DNA of 51,610 nucleotides from Thiomicrospira sp. (GTDB lineage Bacteria; Pseudomonadota; Gammaproteobacteria; Thiomicrospirales; Thiomicrospiraceae): NCBI GenBank assembly GCA_030826915.1, contig JAUUDE010000046.1, positions 1 to 51,610 of the forward strand. Direction: 5' to 3'. Both the position numbers and the translations under genes were made by a program. Below the pieces are notes generated by a model, which worked only from the letters and a program-made list of their open reading frames with translations, made no database searches and had not been told where the DNA came from. Positions 36,600-46,826 of the stretch are shown piece by piece. Each line of letters begins with the position of its first letter. Position 1 is the stretch's first letter.

Positions 36600-36956
36600 T
36601 TAACGGTAGTAAGAAGCTTGTAGGAATGGAACACCTTTAAATTGTTTTGCATCAATTGCATCAAACAATTTAGACCATGCAGCACGGTCTTCTGGAGTCA
36701 TTACTGAAGAAGGATTTAGACCAACAGTTTTGTCGCCATATTTCGCTTCAATTTTAGCAAGTTCAGCCATACAAGTTGCAACATCTGTTTTTTGCTCTAA
36801 AGCTTGCGCAGCAGTTGAACCATCTTTTTTCGCTGTTGCAATTACGTTTTCAGCGTCAGCAATACACTGACCATACACATCATCTGCAGCTTGAACGTTC
36901 ATAGTCATTGCTGCAATTGCAGAAACGAATAACGCTTTTAGTGTTAAGTTTTTCAT
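36600..36956 (-). CDS. Small secreted protein of unknown function
   Basis: A 118-residue product with a clear signal peptide (residues 1-23, ending NVQA-A), so mature protein starts near ADDVYGQCI. The mature part is helical with two cysteines (C31 and C63) that could pair in the periplasm. No family was recognised. GGAG lies 11 bases ahead of the ATG. Upstream, TTGCAA and CAAAAT boxes 17 bases apart (about 37016-37044 on the minus strand) could be its promoter. It is followed by a strong terminator and so is a single-gene unit, probably well expressed. Confidence 0.75.
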   Translation of the reverse strand: MKNLTLKALFVSAIAAMTMNVQAADDVYGQCIADAENVIATAKKDGSTAAQALEQKTDVATCMAELAKIEAKYGDKTVGLNPSSVMTPEDRAAWSKLFDAIDAKQFKGVPFLQASYYR

Positions 36957-37076
36957 TTTAAAATAAACTCCGAGGTTTTAATTTGTCGCTTTAACTATTC
37001 AATTTTGACTGTTTTCACATCAAATTGCAAGCCTAATTCAATTAGAAAATAATGAAATGCTTATAAACAATATTTA

Positions 37077-37562
37077 TTACTTGTTTACTAAAGCCCGAAT
37101 TAAGGTTATCGATTGCAACATTGCCAAAATTAACGCTGTAATTACAATAAGATAGCCAAACTGATAAATTCCATGTAAACTTGCAAACACAGACCAATCA
37201 GCCGAGTCTTTGGTGAGCCCTAATGGATAAATAGCCTTAATTTTAGCCATATACGGTGACACAACCCACAATAGAGCACCCATAATGCAAATTACCACTA
37301 AGTTTGGCCAATTAGACTTAATCCGTAATTTCAAGAAAGCATGCCAACTCAACAACAAGAGTGATAGCACGATTGTAATATACCCCCCAATATTAAATAG
37401 CAGGCCTGCTATATAACCCGCTTTTTTGGAATCCAATTCTGCAAACATTACAGGAGCAACTAAATACCCTAAAGTAATCAGTAACGTTGCCAAAAAACTA
37501 TATACAACGAGGCTCATAGAGTAATAATTTGCTTCATTTCTAATAAATGAAAATCTGGACAT
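37077..37562 (-). CDS. DUF4149 family membrane protein
   Basis: A 161-residue protein with four hydrophobic segments at about 17-38, 48-70, 85-101 and 131-154. The pattern ATLLITLGYLVAPVMFAEL with GYIAGLLFNIGGYI and a final LHGIYQFGYL is typical of DUF4149 (TMEM205-like) proteins, which in gammaproteobacteria often lie downstream of the carA-carB-greA set, as here. Function unknown. A 16-bp perfect palindrome around CAGGCCTG (37397-37412) falls in the coding sequence. Downstream of greA after a terminator, so it may have its own promoter. Confidence 0.8.
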   Translation of the reverse strand: MSRFSFIRNEANYYSMSLVVYSFLATLLITLGYLVAPVMFAELDSKKAGYIAGLLFNIGGYITIVLSLLLLSWHAFLKLRIKSNWPNLVVICIMGALLWVVSPYMAKIKAIYPLGLTKDSADWSVFASLHGIYQFGYLIVITALILAMLQSITLIRALVNK

Positions 37563-37609
37563 AATTACACCGCCAATTTATATGTGATTTATCCTAACTT
37601 TAGACAAAA

Positions 37610-37640
37610 AAACCAGGTTAGTTAATCACTAACCTGGTTT
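37610..37640 (-). terminator. Rho-independent terminator of greA
   Basis: AAACCAGGTTAGT and ACTAACCTGGTTT form a 13-base perfect stem over a five-base loop, followed on the minus strand by TTTTTTGTC. It contains ACCAGG and CCTGGT, the half-sites of the dispersed palindrome, here split by a spacer. Confidence 0.9.
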
Positions 37641-37667
37641 ATACATGGAAGTCGAAACAACCTAAAG

Positions 37668-38144
37668 CTAGATATACTGTACTTCAACAATTTCATAATC
37701 GATATTTCCGCTTGGTGCTTGCACTGTTGCTTCATCACCTTCTTCTTTACCTATTAATGCACGAGAAATTGGTGAATTAACAGAAATTTTATTTTCTTTA
37801 ACATCGGCTTCTTCATTGCCAACAATCTTGTAAGTCAACTCTTCTTCAGTATCAAGATTCATAACCGTCACAGTCGCACCAAATACAATTTTCCCACCTG
37901 GGTTAAGCTTGGTCACATCAATCACTTGTGAGTGAGATAAAGCCGCTTCTATTTGGCTTATTCTAGCTTCAACCAGGCCTTGCTGTTCGCGTGCAGCATG
38001 ATATTCTGCGTTCTCTTTTAAGTCACCGTGTTCACGTGCGTCAGCAATTGCTTCAGTAATACGTGGGCGATCTTCTTTTTTTAGTTTATTTAATTCTGCT
38101 TGAAGCGCATCAGCGCCTTCTTTTGTCATAGGATGCTTTTGCAT
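37668..38144 (-). CDS. greA: Transcription elongation factor GreA
   Basis: Stimulates RNA cleavage by backtracked RNA polymerase. Start chosen at ATG 38144, giving 158 residues exactly as in E. coli; an upstream in-frame codon at 38186 would add 14 residues with no homologous counterpart and no Shine-Dalgarno. The tip motif [21 protein letters not shown] carries the conserved D and E residues, and [16 protein letters not shown] with [18 protein letters not shown] defines the C-terminal domain. Position after carB and before DUF4149 is standard for gammaproteobacteria. Confidence 0.97.
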   Translation of the reverse strand: MQKHPMTKEGADALQAELNKLKKEDRPRITEAIADAREHGDLKENAEYHAAREQQGLVEARISQIEAALSHSQVIDVTKLNPGGKIVFGATVTVMNLDTEEELTYKIVGNEEADVKENKISVNSPISRALIGKEEGDEATVQAPSGNIDYEIVEVQYI

Positions 38145-38178
38145 AACCCCATTCCCTTCTCTTAACTCTAAATAGCAA

Positions 38179-38212
38179 AACGCCAAAGCCTAAATAATTG
38201 AGCTTTGGCGTT
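38179..38212 (-). terminator. Rho-independent terminator after carB
   Basis: AACGCCAAAGC and GCTTTGGCGTT pair perfectly over 11 bases with a 12-base loop, with TTTT on the minus strand. It lies 19 bases or fewer past the carB stop and at the greA upstream end, so greA likely has its own promoter or is read through. Confidence 0.8.
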
Positions 38213-38230
38213 AGATTTTATAACACGTTT

Positions 38231-41200
38231 TTAATGGATATCTTGTAAACGTGTTACAGGTTGATCATCTAAATAGTCCATCGCAGCAACCATTGCAAAC
38301 GCACCTGCAATCGTTGTTGTATAGCAAGTCTTATGCATTAATGCTTCACGACGAATACTGGAAGAATCTTGAATACTAACGGAACCATCAGACGTATTAA
38401 CGATTAAGGCTATCTCTTCGTTCACGATAGAATCAACAATATTAGGGCGACCTTCTGTTACCTTATTCACAATCTCACAATCAATGCCAGCTTCGATTAA
38501 TGAGCTCGCTGTTCCTCGGGTTGCCAAAATAGTAAAACCTTTGGTAATCAGTTTATTAGCTAAATCAACAACTTGGTCACGGTCTGCTTTACGCACACTT
38601 AAGAATGCTGTTCCTGCTCTTGGAAGAACCGTACCGGCGGCTAAAGAAGCTTTTGAATACGCTTGAGCGAAACTTTCACCCACACCCATAACTTCACCGG
38701 TTGATTTCATTTCTGGCCCAAGAATCGGATCCACACCCAAGAATTTGATAAATGGGAAAACCGCTTCTTTAACTGAGAAATGTTCAGGAGCAACTTCTGA
38801 AGTAAATCCTTGATCAGCAAGCTTTTGCCCAACCATGCAACGTGCTGCAATCTTCGCTAAAGGTTGACCAATCGCTTTTGACACAAATGGCACAGTACGA
38901 GAGGCACGTGGATTCACTTCCAACACATAAATATCATCGCCTTTAACGGCAAACTGTGTGTTCATTAAACCAACTACACCTAAAGCTTTTGCCATTTTTT
39001 CAACTTGGATACGAATACGGTCCTGAATATCAGCAGAAATACTGTATGGAGGTAAGGAACACGCGGAATCACCAGAGTGTATCCCTGCTTGTTCGATATG
39101 CTCCATAATCCCACCAATAACAACCTGTTCTCCATCACAAATTGCATCAACGTCAAGCTCTACGGCATCATCTAAGAAACGATCCAATAAAACTGGAGAT
39201 TCATTAGAAACATCAATTGCGGCTTGCATATAACGGTTTAGATTTTCTTCATCATAAACAATTTCCATACCTCGACCACCTAATACATAAGATGGACGAA
39301 CCACAAGCGGATAACCAATTTCTTTAGCTAGAGTCGCCGCTTCGTCTGCATTGGTTGCAGTACGGTTAGGCGGCTGAAGTAAATCATTATCGTTTAGGAT
39401 TTTTTGGAAACGTTCACGGTCTTCGGCTAAATCAATTGATTCAGGAGATGTTCCCACAATCGGAACACCTGCCGCTTCAAGATCTTCGGCCAATTTAAGT
39501 GGTGTTTGACCACCGTATTGAACAATCACACCCTTAGGCTGCTCAACTTCAACAATTTCAAGTACATCTTCAAGTGTCAAAGGTTCAAAATACAGGCGAT
39601 CTGACGTGTCGTAATCGGTAGAAACCGTTTCAGGGTTACAGTTAACCATAATCGTTTCATAACCATCTTCACTCATCGCCATCGCAGCGTGAACACAGCA
39701 GTAATCAAACTCGATACCCTGACCAACACGGTTAGGACCACCACCCAAAATCATGATTTTTTCTTTGTCAGTTGGGTTTGCTTCACACTCTTCATCGTAA
39801 GTTGAGTACATGTAAGCAGTTGAAGTTTCAAACTCCGCCGCACAGGTATCAACACGCTTAAAGACTGGGCGGACATTTAAGGTATGACGGAACTTACGAA
39901 CAAATGCGGCATCGGTATCAAGTAACTGAGCCAAACGGTTATCTGAGAAACCTTTACGTTTTAAGTTGCGCAGATAAGTTTCATCTAACGCATCAAGACC
40001 ACGTTGTTTAACGTCGTCTTCCATATCGATAAGTTCTTTAATTTGCGATAAGAACCAAGGGTCGATTTTAGAGCTATCGAAAACGGCCTCTAAATCCCAA
40101 CCTGCACGGAATGCATCCGCTACATACCAAAGACGATCTGCACCTGGATTGCGTAGTTCTTGACGAAGTTTGTCTTTAATATCTTTTTCAGCCATAGTCG
40201 CTAAAGGCATGATTTCGTCAAAACCAGACTTATCTGTTTCTAAACCACGTAACGCTTTTTGAATCGATTCTTGGAAGTTACGACCCATAGCCATAACTTC
40301 ACCCACTGATTTCATTTGAGTGGATAGACGGTTTTGAGCCTGCGGGAACTTCTCAAATGTAAAGCGTGGAACTTTGGTTACAACGTAATCGATTGTTGGT
40401 TCAAACGAAGCTGGTGTTGCACCATTGGTAATATCATTAGAAAGCTCATCAAGCGTGTAACCCACCGCTAACTTAGCGGCAATTTTAGCAATAGGGAAAC
40501 CGGTTGCTTTAGAAGCTAATGCCGATGAACGAGAAACTCGAGGATTCATTTCGATAATAATCATACGCCCAGTTTCTGGGTGAATAGAGAACTGTACGTT
40601 TGACCCGCCCGTTTCAACACCAATTTCACGCAACACGGCCAAAGAGGCGTTACGCATGATTTGATATTCTTTATCCGTTAGCGTTTGAGCAGGTGCAACC
40701 GTGATTGAATCACCAGTGTGTACTCCCATTGGATCTAAGTTTTCGATAGAACAAATGATAATCGCATTATCATTAGTGTCTCGAATCACTTCCATCTCAT
40801 ACTCTTTCCAACCTTCAATCGATTCTTCAATCAAAAGCTCTTTCGTTGGAGAAAGGTCTAATCCAAAATTACAAATTTGTTCAAATTCTTTTTTGTTATA
40901 TGCGATACCACCGCCAGAACCACCTAAGGTAAAAGATGGACGAATGACTGTAGGGAAACCAACCTCAGCTTGAATTTCCCAAGCCTCTTCCATATTGTGC
41001 GCTACTGCAGACTTTGGCATATCTAAGCCAATTTTGGTCATGGCTTGGCGGAAACGATCACGGTTTTCTGCTTTATCAATCGCATCTGCATTGGCACCGA
41101 TTAATTCAACATTGTATTTTTCCAAGACACCTTTTGCATCCAAATCCAATGCACAGTTCAGCGCCGTTTGCCCACCCATTGTTGGCAAAATAGCATCAGG

Positions 41201-41446
41201 ACGCTCTTTTGCAATAATGGTTTCTACCGTTTGCCACTCAATTGGTTCAATGTAAGTAGCGTCTGCCATCTCTGGGTCTGTCATGATAGTAGCAGGGTTA
41301 GAGTTAACCAAAATCACACGGTAACCCTCTTCTTTAAGTGCTTTACAGGCCTGTACCCCAGAGTAGTCGAATTCGCATGCTTGACCGATAATAATAGGGC
41401 CAGCACCAATAAGCATAATGCTTTTTATATCACTTCTTTTTGGCAT
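38231..41446 (-). CDS. carB: Carbamoyl-phosphate synthase large subunit
   Basis: Makes carbamoyl phosphate from bicarbonate, ammonia (from CarA) and two ATP for pyrimidine and arginine synthesis. The 1071-residue protein shows the internal duplication of the family: two ATP-grasp halves, each with a GGSGGGIAY- or [11 protein letters not shown]-type phosphate loop and EVNPR/EMNPR motifs, then the allosteric MGS-like domain from about 940. Conserved [21 protein letters not shown] starts the protein. A CAGGCCTG core lies at 41346-41353 near the start. 12 bp separate it from carA. Confidence 0.98.
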   Translation of the reverse strand: MPKRSDIKSIMLIGAGPIIIGQACEFDYSGVQACKALKEEGYRVILVNSNPATIMTDPEMADATYIEPIEWQTVETIIAKERPDAILPTMGGQTALNCALDLDAKGVLEKYNVELIGANADAIDKAENRDRFRQAMTKIGLDMPKSAVAHNMEEAWEIQAEVGFPTVIRPSFTLGGSGGGIAYNKKEFEQICNFGLDLSPTKELLIEESIEGWKEYEMEVIRDTNDNAIIICSIENLDPMGVHTGDSITVAPAQTLTDKEYQIMRNASLAVLREIGVETGGSNVQFSIHPETGRMIIIEMNPRVSRSSALASKATGFPIAKIAAKLAVGYTLDELSNDITNGATPASFEPTIDYVVTKVPRFTFEKFPQAQNRLSTQMKSVGEVMAMGRNFQESIQKALRGLETDKSGFDEIMPLATMAEKDIKDKLRQELRNPGADRLWYVADAFRAGWDLEAVFDSSKIDPWFLSQIKELIDMEDDVKQRGLDALDETYLRNLKRKGFSDNRLAQLLDTDAAFVRKFRHTLNVRPVFKRVDTCAAEFETSTAYMYSTYDEECEANPTDKEKIMILGGGPNRVGQGIEFDYCCVHAAMAMSEDGYETIMVNCNPETVSTDYDTSDRLYFEPLTLEDVLEIVEVEQPKGVIVQYGGQTPLKLAEDLEAAGVPIVGTSPESIDLAEDRERFQKILNDNDLLQPPNRTATNADEAATLAKEIGYPLVVRPSYVLGGRGMEIVYDEENLNRYMQAAIDVSNESPVLLDRFLDDAVELDVDAICDGEQVVIGGIMEHIEQAGIHSGDSACSLPPYSISADIQDRIRIQVEKMAKALGVVGLMNTQFAVKGDDIYVLEVNPRASRTVPFVSKAIGQPLAKIAARCMVGQKLADQGFTSEVAPEHFSVKEAVFPFIKFLGVDPILGPEMKSTGEVMGVGESFAQAYSKASLAAGTVLPRAGTAFLSVRKADRDQVVDLANKLITKGFTILATRGTASSLIEAGIDCEIVNKVTEGRPNIVDSIVNEEIALIVNTSDGSVSIQDSSSIRREALMHKTCYTTTIAGAFAMVAAMDYLDDQPVTRLQDIH

Positions 41447-41458
41447 TCTAAATTCCTA

Positions 41459-42592
41459 TTACGCGTTTTTAGCGGTTTTAATATTATCAATAAACTGGTC
41501 AAACAAAGGTGCCACATCATGTGGTCCTGGACTTGCTTCAGGGTGACCTTGGAAACTAAATGCAGATTTATCTGTACGAGAAATTCCTTGCAAAGAACCA
41601 TCAAACAAAGACTTATGTGTGGCTTTTAGGTTTGCAGGCAATGTTTCTCCGTCCACTGCAAAACCGTGGTTCTGCGAGGTAATCATGACCTTTTTAGAGT
41701 CAATATCTTGTACCGGATGGTTTGCACCGTGGTGACCAAATTTCATTTTTACCGTTTTTGCACCGCTTGCCAAAGCAAGCAACTGGTGACCTAAACAGAT
41801 ACCAAAAACAGGAACATTCGCATCTAATACTTTTTGAATAGCTTCAATAGCATAATCACACGGTTCTGGATCACCTGGGCCATTTGATAAGAAAATACCA
41901 TCAGGATTCATTGCCAATACATCTTCAGCTGGCGTTTTTGCAGGTACAACCGTTAACTTGCAACCGCGATCTGCAATCATGCGCAAAATATTACGTTTAA
42001 CGCCATAGTCATAGGCAACCACGTGAAAATCGTTATTTGCAGAACAATCAGCATGGCCTTCACCTAACTTCCAAGTACCTTCTGTCCATACGTAAGTCTC
42101 AGCTGTGGTTACTTCTTGCGCTAAATCCATACCTTTTAACCCACTAAACGCTTTAGCTTTGGCAACAGCATCTTCTGCATCAATATTTTCACCAGCAACA
42201 ATCACACCAGACTGAGCCCCTTTGTCTCGTAAAATTCGTGTTAGTTTACGAGTATCAATATCGGCAATAGCAACAACGTTTTGCTCTTTCAAGTAATCAG
42301 GTAATGACTTTTCAGCACGGAAGTTGCTCATCAAAACTGGACAATCTTTTACCACTAAACCTTGAGCCATAACGCGAGGTGACTCCTCATCTTCCGCATT
42401 CACCCCAACGTTACCAATATGGGGATAGGTAAGAGTCACAATTTGTTTGAAATAAGAAGGATCTGTCAAGATTTCTTGATAACCCGTTAAGGAAGTATTA
42501 AAGACAACTTCTCCTATTGCCTCCCCTTCCGCACCCAGCGAAGTTCCCCAAAAAAGGGTGCCGTCTTCTAATGCCAACAAAGCCTGTGTCAT
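41459..42592 (-). CDS. carA: Carbamoyl-phosphate synthase small subunit (glutaminase)
   Basis: Hydrolyses glutamine and passes ammonia to CarB. The N-terminal CarA domain ([34 protein letters not shown]) is followed by the class I amidotransferase domain: nucleophile C266 in [14 protein letters not shown] and the catalytic pair H350/E352 in [13 protein letters not shown]. Full length at 377 residues. A promoter and a terminator-like hairpin precede it in an unusually long leader, consistent with control by attenuation, as listed separately. Confidence 0.98.
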   Translation of the reverse strand: MTQALLALEDGTLFWGTSLGAEGEAIGEVVFNTSLTGYQEILTDPSYFKQIVTLTYPHIGNVGVNAEDEESPRVMAQGLVVKDCPVLMSNFRAEKSLPDYLKEQNVVAIADIDTRKLTRILRDKGAQSGVIVAGENIDAEDAVAKAKAFSGLKGMDLAQEVTTAETYVWTEGTWKLGEGHADCSANNDFHVVAYDYGVKRNILRMIADRGCKLTVVPAKTPAEDVLAMNPDGIFLSNGPGDPEPCDYAIEAIQKVLDANVPVFGICLGHQLLALASGAKTVKMKFGHHGANHPVQDIDSKKVMITSQNHGFAVDGETLPANLKATHKSLFDGSLQGISRTDKSAFSFQGHPEASPGPHDVAPLFDQFIDNIKTAKNA

Positions 42593-42654
42593 TTATTCAT
42601 CCATCCAAAGTGAATTTGAATTAATAGGTTAATCAAAAATATATACGGCGCATA

Positions 42655-42699
42655 CAAAAAAACGGAGCCAGCCTCCATAGAAGACTCACTCCGTTTTTT
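42655..42699 (-). promoter_or_regulatory. Attenuator-like terminator hairpin in the carAB leader
   Basis: On the minus strand ACGGAG, two bases, AGTCTTC, a three-base loop, GGAGGCT, two bases and CTCCGT make one long stem (with G-U pairs), followed by seven Ts. It lies 60-70 bases ahead of the carA ATG and about 85 bases downstream of the predicted start point, so a transcript entering carA must read through it. The nearest upstream gene ends 320 bases earlier, which argues against a simple terminator for that gene. No attenuation mechanism can be shown from sequence alone. Confidence 0.65.
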
Positions 42700-42788
42700 G
42701 TGTTGCTAAATGACCTTAATCATTCCGCTAAATACCCCGTAAATTGCAATTAACCACTTAATTTCAGTCGCAAAAATTATTAACGCGG

Positions 42789-42817
42789 ATTGTACTTTAA
42801 ATTCACTTTAATGTCTA
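42789..42817 (-). promoter_or_regulatory. carA: Sigma-70 promoter for carAB
   Basis: On the minus strand TAGACA, 17 bases, TACAAT: five of six matches in each box with ideal spacing. Transcription would start near 42782 and give a leader of about 190 bases. A very short frame (MIKVI, 42723-42706) occurs in this leader. Confidence 0.7.
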
Positions 42818-42871
42818 TATGAAAAACCGCATATATTCTGGTTTTATGAACATTGGTTTTACTTAGAAATA

Positions 42872-42883
42872 ACCAGGCCAGGT
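42872..42883. repeat. Degenerate copy of the ACCAGGCCTGGT palindrome
   Basis: ACCAGGCCAGGT differs from the palindrome by one base; flanks are AA..T TA as in other intergenic copies. It lies between nlpC and carA. With the leader and promoter it accounts for the 427-bp gap 42593-43019. Confidence 0.7.
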
Positions 42884-43019
42884 TACTTTATTAAAAGCAA
42901 AAATATCTTAAATTAAATAAACATTAAGTAAGCTCCTTAAAGCATATCAAACAAGTTTATTTTTATATTTTAATTTCATCCCACGTACTCTTTAAAATCA
43001 AAAACAAAAGGACTTAACG

Positions 43020-43526
43020 CTAACGTATTCTTCTGGAAAGATAATAAGTTCTTAGCCAATAAGGATTGTTTAGATTAGAAATGGTGACACCTTTACTGGA
43101 AGATGCATGAATAAACTGAGATTTACCCAAATAGATGCCATTATGCAATGCATTTTCACCCGTCTTAAAAAATACAACATCCCCAGGCTGCAAAAGGCTT
43201 TTAGACACTTTTTTACCCAATTTAATTTGCGTCTTAGTCGTTCGGGGAAGTGCATAACCAAGTTTTGCCCGATAAGTATTCTGCACAAAAGCAAAACAAT
43301 CTACGCCTCTTAGACTTGTACCCCCATACTGATAAGGGGTACCTTTCCACTGCCTATATTGTGATAGTAATAATTTTTTAACATGACTGCCATTATTTAA
43401 ATTCACAGGGCTGGCTAATGGTGTTTCCTTTACATTTTGTATAGGCGCACTTGAGCAACCAAACAAAATCATAAAAAAACTTACCAACACACTCAGCTTA
43501 AAAAAATTGAATATCACTTTTTCCAC
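43020..43526 (-). CDS. NlpC/P60 family lipoprotein peptidase
   Basis: Predicted cell-wall peptidase cleaving D-Glu-DAP type bonds. A lipobox LFGC closes the N-terminal hydrophobic segment (cysteine near residue 24), so it should be anchored as a lipoprotein. The papain-like core has the catalytic cysteine in RGVDCFAFVQNTY, where most relatives have DCSG, and histidines in LHNGIYLG and FIHASS. The start is GTG at 43526 or a second GTG at 43517 that has GGAA closer by. Its neighbours are a GGDEF gene (divergent) and carA. Confidence 0.85.
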   Translation of the reverse strand: MEKVIFNFFKLSVLVSFFMILFGCSSAPIQNVKETPLASPVNLNNGSHVKKLLLSQYRQWKGTPYQYGGTSLRGVDCFAFVQNTYRAKLGYALPRTTKTQIKLGKKVSKSLLQPGDVVFFKTGENALHNGIYLGKSQFIHASSSKGVTISNLNNPYWLRTYYLSRRIR

Positions 43527-43759
43527 ATTAACCCAGTCTTTTAATTACTGCATTTTACACAATCAACCTTTTTAAATCGAAAACATGCCAAAAAAGCAAG
43601 TAACTCCAACAATATCCCGTGTAGATTACTTATACCAAGAAATAAAAGAGAAAAAACAATCTCGTAAGCTACTATGAATCTGCCAAACATTTACTATAAT
43701 GAATTTAAAAATTCTACGTACAACTATGGTTAAATCTTAATAAAAAGCAACGAAAAAAC

Positions 43760-43879
43760 ATGATAAAAGTTAAAGATACACCTGAAAAATCCCATGAAAT
43801 TCTCCCCCTAGTTCTCAGCACCTTTAAAGAAGCCAAAATCAACCCTAATCCAATCAACTATCTAGTCTGGTATCAATAC
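43760..43879 (+). pseudogene. N-terminal fragment of the GGDEF protein, ended by in-frame TAA
   Basis: From ATG 43760 the frame encodes a stretch including PLVLSTFKEAKINPNP and INYLVWYQY, then TAA at 43880, then continues in the same frame as LGKNQGLINEINNLKGGKK into the GGDEF gene. NYLVWYQYYLG is the kind of N-terminus seen in diguanylate cyclases of this type, so the TAA probably replaces a tyrosine codon (TAT/TAC). Confidence 0.65.
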
Positions 43880-43960
43880 TAACTAGGAAAAAACCAAGGG
43901 TTAATCAATGAAATTAACAACTTAAAAGGTGGAAAAAAATCTTTTACTGACCGTCTAGGT

Positions 43961-44800
43961 TTGCGTTTGTATGAACAGTTTATTGAAGAGGCTGAAAGCA
44001 AAGAAGAAGTCGAATATGATTTTGCCATTCGCAAGTTTGTTGATGGCATTCTGCATAAAATGAATGATTTTAGCAGTCATATGGGAGATCAATCGACACA
44101 AATTGGTAGCTATGCTCAAGCCCTTAAAAAACCAAACATCCAAACTCACGAGCTTGAAAACATTGCCGAATATATCACCACTGCGGCTGCAACGATGCAA
44201 AACAGCTCTACTAAAATTCGTAATGACGTTGAAAACAGCAGTAATGAAATCAATGAATTAAAGAAACTATTAGATGAAGCTCGCGCTGAAGCTTTGACGG
44301 ATGATTTAACACAAATAGGCAATCGAAAAGCCTTCAACAGCACTCTACAAGATTTAACAATTAAACACAGCAAAACAGAAGAACCGCTGTGTTTAATCAT
44401 GACGGATATTGATCACTTTAAAAAGTTTAATGATACATATGGTCACCCAATTGGAGACAGCGTTTTACGTTACTTTGCAAAAACCATGCAAAAGGATACA
44501 ACTGAAAATGAAAGTATTTGCCGCTATGGTGGTGAAGAATTTGCCATTATTATTAAAAACAGCTCAATTGAGGCGTCCACTAAAAGAGCCGAACAAATTA
44601 GAGAACAACTTCAAAGCTCTCGCCTCAGCATAAAAGGCTCTTCCAAAAAAATCGATACTATCACTGCCTCATTTGGGGTAGCGCAATTTTATGGTAGTGA
44701 AGATGATTTAGAAAACTTTATTAGCCGTGCGGATAAAAGCCTCTACGCGGCTAAAGAAGCTGGTAGAAATACCGTTATTCATGAAAAAATGATTTGTTAA
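43961..44800 (+). CDS. GGDEF-domain diguanylate cyclase, N-terminus cut off by a nonsense codon
   Basis: The C-terminal GGDEF domain (about residues 108-275 of this frame) makes cyclic di-GMP from GTP: LTDDLTQIGNRKAF, MTDIDHFKKFNDTYGHPIGD, the active loop CRYGGEEFAIII and ADKSLYAAKEAGRNTV. No RxxD inhibitory site precedes GGEEF. The N-terminal 100 residues are helical and likely a sensor or dimerisation part. This frame starts at a TTG with no ribosome-binding site; the natural start is ATG 43760, 67 codons upstream, but a TAA at 43880-43882 interrupts it. It may therefore be silent or expressed only as a shortened form. Confidence 0.8.
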   Translation: MRLYEQFIEEAESKEEVEYDFAIRKFVDGILHKMNDFSSHMGDQSTQIGSYAQALKKPNIQTHELENIAEYITTAAATMQNSSTKIRNDVENSSNEINELKKLLDEARAEALTDDLTQIGNRKAFNSTLQDLTIKHSKTEEPLCLIMTDIDHFKKFNDTYGHPIGDSVLRYFAKTMQKDTTENESICRYGGEEFAIIIKNSSIEASTKRAEQIREQLQSSRLSIKGSSKKIDTITASFGVAQFYGSEDDLENFISRADKSLYAAKEAGRNTVIHEKMIC

Positions 44801-44815
44801 AAAGTTGAATTTTAT

Positions 44816-45481
44816 TTGCGACAGAACAACAACATCAACACGCGCCAACCCTACCTTTCCTATCTATATTATGTACATGATCCTATGTGCAGTTGGTGCT
44901 GGGCATTTCGCCCAGTTTGGCAACAATTAAAACGGGAACTTGGCAATCAATTAGTAATCAAGTATCAATTAGGCGGCTTAGCGCCAGACACTGATGAAGC
45001 CTTGTCGCAAGAGTTACAAGATAAATTAAAAGCTATCTGGAAAAATATCCAGCAACAAACTCAAAACACAGAATTTAACTATAAATATTGGGATGTCTGC
45101 CAACCCAGCCGTTCAACTTACCCCGCTTGCAGGGCTGTCATCGCCGCTAGAAAACAAGGCTATATTCACGAAGAAGCGATGATTCTTGCTATTCAACAAG
45201 CTTATTACCTACATGCACAGAATCCATCAGATGATGCTACTTTAATCGCGCTCGCCGACACCTTAAATCTAAACACAAAGCAATTTATCCAAGATTTAAA
45301 CAGCCAACAAACACAAGCTCAATTAATTGCTGAATTGGAACAGAATCGTGCTCTCAATGTAGATAGTTTTCCAAGCTTGGTATTAAGCATTAATAATCGC
45401 CCTATTCCAATCCAAATCAATTACTTAGATTCTGAACCTATGCTCAAAAATATAGAGCGACTATTACCTATTGCAAAATAG
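44816..45481 (+). CDS. DsbA-family (FrnE-like) thiol-disulfide protein
   Basis: A 221-residue thioredoxin-fold protein with a helical insertion, of the DsbA/FrnE/HCCA isomerase group. The redox motif is DPMCSWCWAF (cysteines near residues 25 and 28), and the cis-proline loop is VDSFPSLVLS. No signal peptide is present, so it should be cytoplasmic, as FrnE proteins are. The start is TTG at 44816, 15 bases past the GGDEF stop, with only a weak ribosome-binding site. The first ATG lies inside the active site and cannot be the start. A strong terminator follows. Confidence 0.85.
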   Translation: MRQNNNINTRQPYLSYLYYVHDPMCSWCWAFRPVWQQLKRELGNQLVIKYQLGGLAPDTDEALSQELQDKLKAIWKNIQQQTQNTEFNYKYWDVCQPSRSTYPACRAVIAARKQGYIHEEAMILAIQQAYYLHAQNPSDDATLIALADTLNLNTKQFIQDLNSQQTQAQLIAELEQNRALNVDSFPSLVLSINNRPIPIQINYLDSEPMLKNIERLLPIAK

Positions 45482-45491
45482 CGGACAATAA

Positions 45492-45525
45492 AAAAGCGCG
45501 CTGTTAGTAAAACGAGCGCGCTTTT
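45492..45525. terminator. Bidirectional terminator between DsbA-family and lysine-rich genes
   Basis: AAAAGCGCGCT and AGCGCGCTTTT form an 11-base perfect stem over a 12-base loop between convergent stops at 45481 and 45555. Confidence 0.9.
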
Positions 45526-45554
45526 ATCAAGCAATAACCATTGGTAGAAATAGA

Positions 45555-45803
45555 TTATTTCTTTTTAGATTTTTTAGCTTTTTTTGTCGACTTCTTTTTA
45601 GACTTTTTAAGTTTTTTAGCCGCTTGCTTCTTAGCTATTTTTTTCTTTAAAGCTTTTTTAGCATTCTTTTTGTTTAATTTTTTCTTGTTGGCTTTTTTAG
45701 CCTCTTTCTTCGCTGCTTTTTTCTTAGCGAGTTTTTTTGCTAGCTTTTCTTCTGCTTTCTTAGCCGCTTGTTTAGCGTTTTTTTTCTTAGCATCTTTTGC
45801 CAT
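45555..45803 (-). CDS. Lysine/alanine-rich histone H1-like small protein
   Basis: An 82-residue product in which 43 residues are lysine and there is no arginine, built from repeats of the type AKKKAAKKEAKKANKKK. The low complexity prevents family assignment, but composition and length resemble bacterial histone H1-like and AlgP-tail proteins that bind DNA or RNA without sequence preference. AAGGG lies ten bases ahead of the ATG, and a terminator follows the stop, supporting a real gene. The antisense frame is an artefact of the AT-rich lysine codons. It belongs to the segment inserted between dapB and carA. Confidence 0.7.
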   Translation of the reverse strand: MAKDAKKKNAKQAAKKAEEKLAKKLAKKKAAKKEAKKANKKKLNKKNAKKALKKKIAKKQAAKKLKKSKKKSTKKAKKSKKK

Positions 45804-45949
45804 AAGAGCACCCTTCCTTATTTTTTATGAATTTTTAGAATAAACCTCAATAATTTTACTCTTTGTGTACAAAAAATAGTTATCTGAAAACAATAAAAAA
45901 ACGATTAGTAATATTTTATAACTAAAAATAGCCCGTAGTACCAATAAAA

Positions 45950-45972
45950 AAGGCGCTCTAGTTGAGCGCCTT
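45950..45972 (-). terminator. Rho-independent terminator after dapB
   Basis: AAGGCGCTC and GAGCGCCTT pair over a five-base loop, followed on the minus strand by TTTTTA. It ends the dapB end of the heat-shock gene run. Confidence 0.9.
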
Positions 45973-46003
45973 AAAATTTAACCGATTATTGGAAAACACT
46001 AAA

Positions 46004-46804
<801 letters not shown>

Positions 46805-46826
46805 CTAAAATCCTTTATGTTTTAGT

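Noticed and set aside
37610-37640. greA terminator as another palindrome copy
   Set aside because: It contains both half-sites but split by a long stem and loop; kept as a terminator, not counted in the family.
45541-45843. 100-residue Phe/Leu-rich frame opposite the lysine-rich gene
   Set aside because: It is the mirror of lysine codons (AAA/AAG read as TTT/CTT); no start signal.
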